64,000 nucleotides of DNA from Prinsepia uniflora (Eukaryota; Streptophyta; Magnoliopsida; Rosales; Rosaceae): the NCBI GenBank assembly GCA_032719365.1, contig CM064867.1:69624136-69688135 (forward strand). Direction: 5' to 3'. The position numbers and the translations under genes are program-made. Shown here piece after piece: positions 59,782-64,000 of the stretch. A model generated the notes under the pieces. It did no database searches, was not told the DNA's origin, and worked only from the letters and a program-made list of their open reading frames with translations. Positions within the stretch are counted from its first letter, which is position 1; each line of letters begins with the position of its first letter.

Positions 59782-62700
59782 TGTTAGGACCCACCCCGGT
59801 TCCACCCCGAAAACCAAGGTAAATTCTGCTCCCGTCTGACACCCCGACACTAAACCGAAGTAAACTCACGAAAAACCACCAAAATACACAGTCAGACGCA
59901 GGAGAAACTTTAAACATCCCGAAGTCAAATTTTACAGAGTATAGTACCAAATACAAAGGAAAGAAAACCGATAATCAAGATACACGCACAACGGAAAAGT
60001 TTAAGCTTTCCGGGGTCACTCTCGAAAACTCTATGCCTCCGACGTTGCCTCGACGTCACAACCCCGCGCTAGCTCCACGACCTGGAGGGAAATTTAAAAC
60101 AGAAGGTGTGAGTGGACCATAAATAAGAAAAGAATTTCCGAAAACCATTTCATAATAAAACCAGGGTTTTAGCCCGCCGTTTTGAAATCACATGCATAAC
60201 CCAATTACTAAAAACAATTATAAATCACGTAAAGATCATCATAAAAACATGCAGAATCATTATAAAAACAGTTATAGAAATCATATCACAAGCACCATAA
60301 AACCGTATCACAACACATAAATATCAAACCATCATTATCCGATCAAACCTGTTAGATCTATCCGAATCTTTAAACTCCCGAGTCTTTAAACTCAATCCAG
60401 GCCTCAATAATATCCGAGTCTTTAAACTCCCGAGTCTTTAAACTCAACAGGCCTACGGGGGAAATATCAATATATCCGAGTCTTTAAACTCCCGAGTCTT
60501 TAAACTCAATCCGGGTTTTTAAACCCAATCCGAAATTACTGGTCTGAAGCCCTTCCGGCGTCCAGAACCGTCATTCCGAACCCAAATCCGAAATTCCACT
60601 TTTCAACTTTAAAACCAAATTTCCGCTTCCGAAATCCGATTTCGAAACCGAAAGCCTTGATCATCAAAATCATGTTCCAAAACTCCTGTATAATCATTGA
60701 CAACCATTTATCATTTGAAATCCCAAATCATAACATCGAAATCAGAATTCCAAACTTCCTCGTAAAACGTGCCAAATACGTACTTTCTCGAAAAACGTGC
60801 AATAATGTAAAACCAACATCACATATTCAATAATCATGGAATCTCATGTAAAACCATAAAACAAGTAATTAAAAGCAGTTATGCATGCTCGAGTTTAGAG
60901 AAAGGGTCCACTCATAGATACCAAGCCCTCAGTCACGTCCCGAACGTCCCGTACGTTCCTCAGCTTCCTCGGGAAATCCCGATCGTGTCAACAACCACCC
61001 AAGAACGTTACTAACACAACTACTAAGGTCCACCTAATTTTTCCTGAAAATACCCGGGTCCTAAACGTAACAAACCGGAACCCTAAACCTTCAACCTCAC
61101 GGGACTAACCTCAAACGACGTTCGAACAACCCGAAACCAATTCTATTAGACTCGTTACAACTCCTAGACAAAAAACTATGTTGACCGTTTTCCCAAGAAC
61201 CGCCGCACGCGCCCCCACGCGCCTCCCAAAGTGGCTGCGCGTGGCCTCACGCGGTGCTACAGTATCATCGTCTACCTCGGGTCGGCTGGTTCGACTGTAC
61301 TGAACCGGCGTTCCCGGTTCTCCGCTGTCCGTCCCCCAATTCGACTCCTCTCTTCACCATCCTCACCGTATAGTCCTAAACAACCCATTCCCCTTACTCT
61401 AACACCTCGACACCGTCCTCAAATCGTCAACTCAAGCTCGAAACAAAAACCCGAACAACCCCTGTTTTCCCATTCGACCAACCAGGTAACCCCCCGTGAC
61501 GGCAACCACCCTAGACGGTTTCTAAGACCTCACTGAAGCTCACCCAACTCACCAAATCTCTCGACTCTCACTCAAAACCCACTATTATCGGTTTGAAACT
61601 CGACGGCAAAACAGAGCAAAATCACAGGGAGAAGAAATTACCTGTCATCGACCGCCGCCGTGCTCACCGCCGCACTCCCTGGAGGTCACAAAGTCCTTCC
61701 CAGCTTCCTTTCGAGTTCAATTGAACCAACACACGACCACACCACCACCACGATTGACAGGGACCCGCCCCGATCCCCCGGGGACCACAAGGGGACGTGC
61801 CCTGCTCTCGTCTGACACCCGAACCGAAAATCCTGATTTTAGCCTTAAAAACTTAAATGCATAAATGTCCGAATTAAAAAGTCATACATAGTCCAAATTT
61901 AACAGATGTCAGACAAGGGATACAATTTAAAATACAAATCCGAGCACGACACTAGAAAGGAAAATCCTGTGGGTGATCCGACCCGACAGGGGATCAGGTG
62001 CGCAGTACAAAATCTATGCCTCAGCCTCGGGGTCCTCACCAACCTCAGCAACACGACCTGGAGGGGTTACCAAAACATGAAGGGTGAGTGGGCCGAAACT
62101 CAGGTTTGTAAAAACAGTATAATAAGAAAAATACATACTTTACCCCTCCGTTTTCCAAACATGCATGCATCAGTATTTAAAAACCATAAATACATGTAAT
62201 ATATTACAAGCATCATATTAAGCCAGAAATGTAATATAAACCCAGCTACTGCACCATACACATCCGATATAGACATCCCAGATGTCCGACGTCCCTGACG
62301 TCCAATAATGGTCACAGTCCCAAGGCTACGCGTGCCACCCGGGCTCTCAAGTCCCGAGTCCAATCTCCGAACCCAGTTCGGTTATGGCATCCCAAATGCC
62401 TAGCGTCCCAGACGTCCAATAATAGCAATCCTGCTCCTGAGTCATCCTACGGTCCGGCACCTCCGTAGCATGACCCCTCGCAGGCAATGCACCGTGACCG
62501 CTCCGGGGTACCACGTCCAGAGGAGACAGTATCATACGGTGGATTATACAGTGCAGTACCCAAGATAGTCATCGTATCCACAAGTATATGTAACTAGATA
62601 TATACAATATAAAACAGTATTCATTTTCCGTAAAACGGGCCTCAGCCCAACACCGTAAGACGTGTCACAGCCGTAAATCGAGATAATCAAAATCCATTAA

Positions 62701-64000
62701 TGATTCACGCACACATTTAGATATACGGAAATGAAAACGGTTATGCATGCAAGAGTTAATAAAAACGGGCCCACTCATAGTACGCTCCCGCTGCGAATAA
62801 CGCGCGTACGAACTTGTCTCCGGAGTTAACGTAAGTTTCCTGTCATTTCCAATCACACACAAGTGTCATTATAGGTCCTTAAAATACCCTCAAAAAGTCC
62901 AAAACAGAAACCGGTTCGGGAAAGCCGGCCAACACGCTTCCCGAGACATCCGGCCCTAAACTGACCTTCCTCACTATCTCAGATCAACATGGTTATTTCA
63001 TAGAAAATGTCCAAAATGATGAAAGGATTAAAAGTCATGTTGACCGTGATGCGAGATAGTGCTCAACGCGCCCTCACACGCCGCCCAAAGTGGCTGCGCG
63101 TGAAAGTCAAGCGCTGCTACAGTGTCACTGCTACAGTGTCACCGTCCTTGCCCGATTTACTGTAATTTGGGTCTGCGACCCGCGGGGTGACCCGATTAAT
63201 TAACCGTCCATTTCTACTTAATTTCATTCATTCTTGATTCTAACGTGTTCTAAAGTCGTTTAATTATAGTTCTTAGTCCTCTAATCATCTTGACAGGTCA
63301 ACAATCGTCCTACCTAAACCCGAATAGCTACACGGGTCAAACCTCAGAACACCTCCAAACTATCACCATTGTCCAATTAATTTATACAGAAGCATACTAG
63401 GACCTAGACTAACAAAGTAGAACCATCAATTGAACGAAACATCACCTGAAAGTAGCCGTCCAAACGCTGCGATTTCCTCTGCACACGGCGGTCACCGTCC
63501 CAGCTCCTCCGTGGCTGGTTGTCGTCGATTTTGATATGGACAGGTTCCAAATGTTCCCAGAAAGCTCACTCAATGATTGGTTTCATCCAAAAGGCCGTGG
63601 AAATTGAACTTGGATTTTCCCTCCAAACCGGTTTTTCTCAGAACTGGAACTTGGGTTCCTTGGCACACCACGTTCAACCCGCCTCAAAGACTGCTCGCAC
63701 AAGTTTCTGTCACTCCGAGAAGGCTTCCACGGTGCCTAGATTGGTCCCAAAACCCGTAGGAATTGAATTCGGAAATTTCCCCCCAAAGACCCGAAACTGT
63801 TTTTCCACGGTTTTCCTTCAGTCTCTCACAGTCCCTCAGCCTCAAACAGACGCCAATGAACCCGTCACTCACTCCCCTTGCGCGGTTAATCGATCAAAGA
63901 GTCCAACACCCGTGGGAGACACTCACAGATCGCATAGAACCCTGCAGCCCGCACACAGAGTCCATAACCGCATTTTCAATCCTACCCGTGGTCTGCAACA
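59782..64000 (-). mobile_element. LTR L14, inside L11, right end outside the window (L1 subfamily)
   Basis: Starts TGTTAGGACCCACCCC at 59782 and is colinear with L13 to 61754, where L15 interrupts it. Left flank TGTGA; the second TSD is not visible. GAGTCTTTAAACTC words lie at about 60370-60530. Sense is minus. Confidence 0.82.
61755..64000 (-). mobile_element. LTR L15, inside L14, right end outside the window (L4 subfamily)
   Basis: Starts TGACAGGGACCCGCCCC; left flank ACGAT. It resembles L4 in order and wording: GACATC/GATGT words at about 62272, GGCAT/ATGCC at 62386-62400, and CCGAAC/GTTCGG near 62367-62381. Sense is minus. At least 2.2 kb is present. No coding sequence. Confidence 0.82.

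Larger units (their letters stand above)
52336..64000 (+). mobile_element. LTR L11, outer member of the second nest, right end outside the window
   Basis: Starts TGTAACAACCCGAAATG at 52336. Own sequence is 52336-52977, 55924-56236 and 59283-59781; L12, L13 and L14 interrupt it. The pieces are colinear with the inverted L6 sequence at 47600-48920, for example the CTCGAGGTGGAAC/GTGGTGGTTTTGAG block. Sense is plus. The far end and second TSD are beyond the window; the left flank is GGCTG. Confidence 0.8.

Noticed and set aside
1..64000. tRNA or rRNA genes
   Set aside because: None was recognised by eye. The tRNA-like word at 43102-43113 is a primer-binding site, not a gene.

Overview
This is a plant nuclear window, almost certainly a dicot with a large genome rich in retrotransposons. 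I cannot name the species. It holds one apparently intact gene, an AP2/ERF transcription factor on the minus strand (16665-17498), in an AT-rich island of about 6 kb. Two broken older genes are also present: a spliced retroelement-type coiled-coil gene (160-5431, minus) and a fragment resembling the NAM-associated C-terminal domain (9057-12580, plus).

About 73% of the window is one superfamily of long (about 3 kb) LTRs. I delimited 15 insertions, L1-L15, by their ends and by 5-bp target-site duplications (TSDs). The sense strand starts near TGTAACGACCC and ends near GGGTCCTGTCA. Eleven TSDs are perfect, one has a single mismatch, and three elements run off the window. All are solo LTRs except L10 (36430-46050), which has two LTRs, a primer-binding site matching initiator Met tRNA, a polypurine tract and 3.7 kb of apparently noncoding interior. 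That is the layout of a non-autonomous LARD-type Ty3-like element.

Layout: 1-5870 old minus-strand gene split by L1; 6370-7540 diverged pieces of another LTR family; 7541-9050 AT-rich with short tandem repeats; 9057-12580 NAM-associated fragment split by L2; 12580-18547 gene island with the ERF gene; 18548-28046 three solo LTRs (L3, L4, L5) inserted within about 20 bp of the original site; 28047-29240 unassigned; 29241-48925 a four-level nest (L6 contains L7, L7 contains L8, L8 contains L9 and L10); 48931-52335 AT-rich unassigned; 52336-64000 a second nest (L11 contains L12, L13 and L14; L14 contains L15) running off the end.

The most unusual signal is inside the LTRs. Their middle part is an array of short inverted repeats (hairpin words). 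The sequence of the word differs between subfamilies, but dyad symmetry is kept, with paired changes in both arms. In most copies the array is bracketed by complementary blocks GTGAGTGGAC and GTCCACTCAC, which also read as a splice donor and the end of a splice acceptor. Other conserved palindromes and unusually long terminal inverted repeats make these LTRs highly structured. All similarities were judged by eye; no search or alignment program was run.
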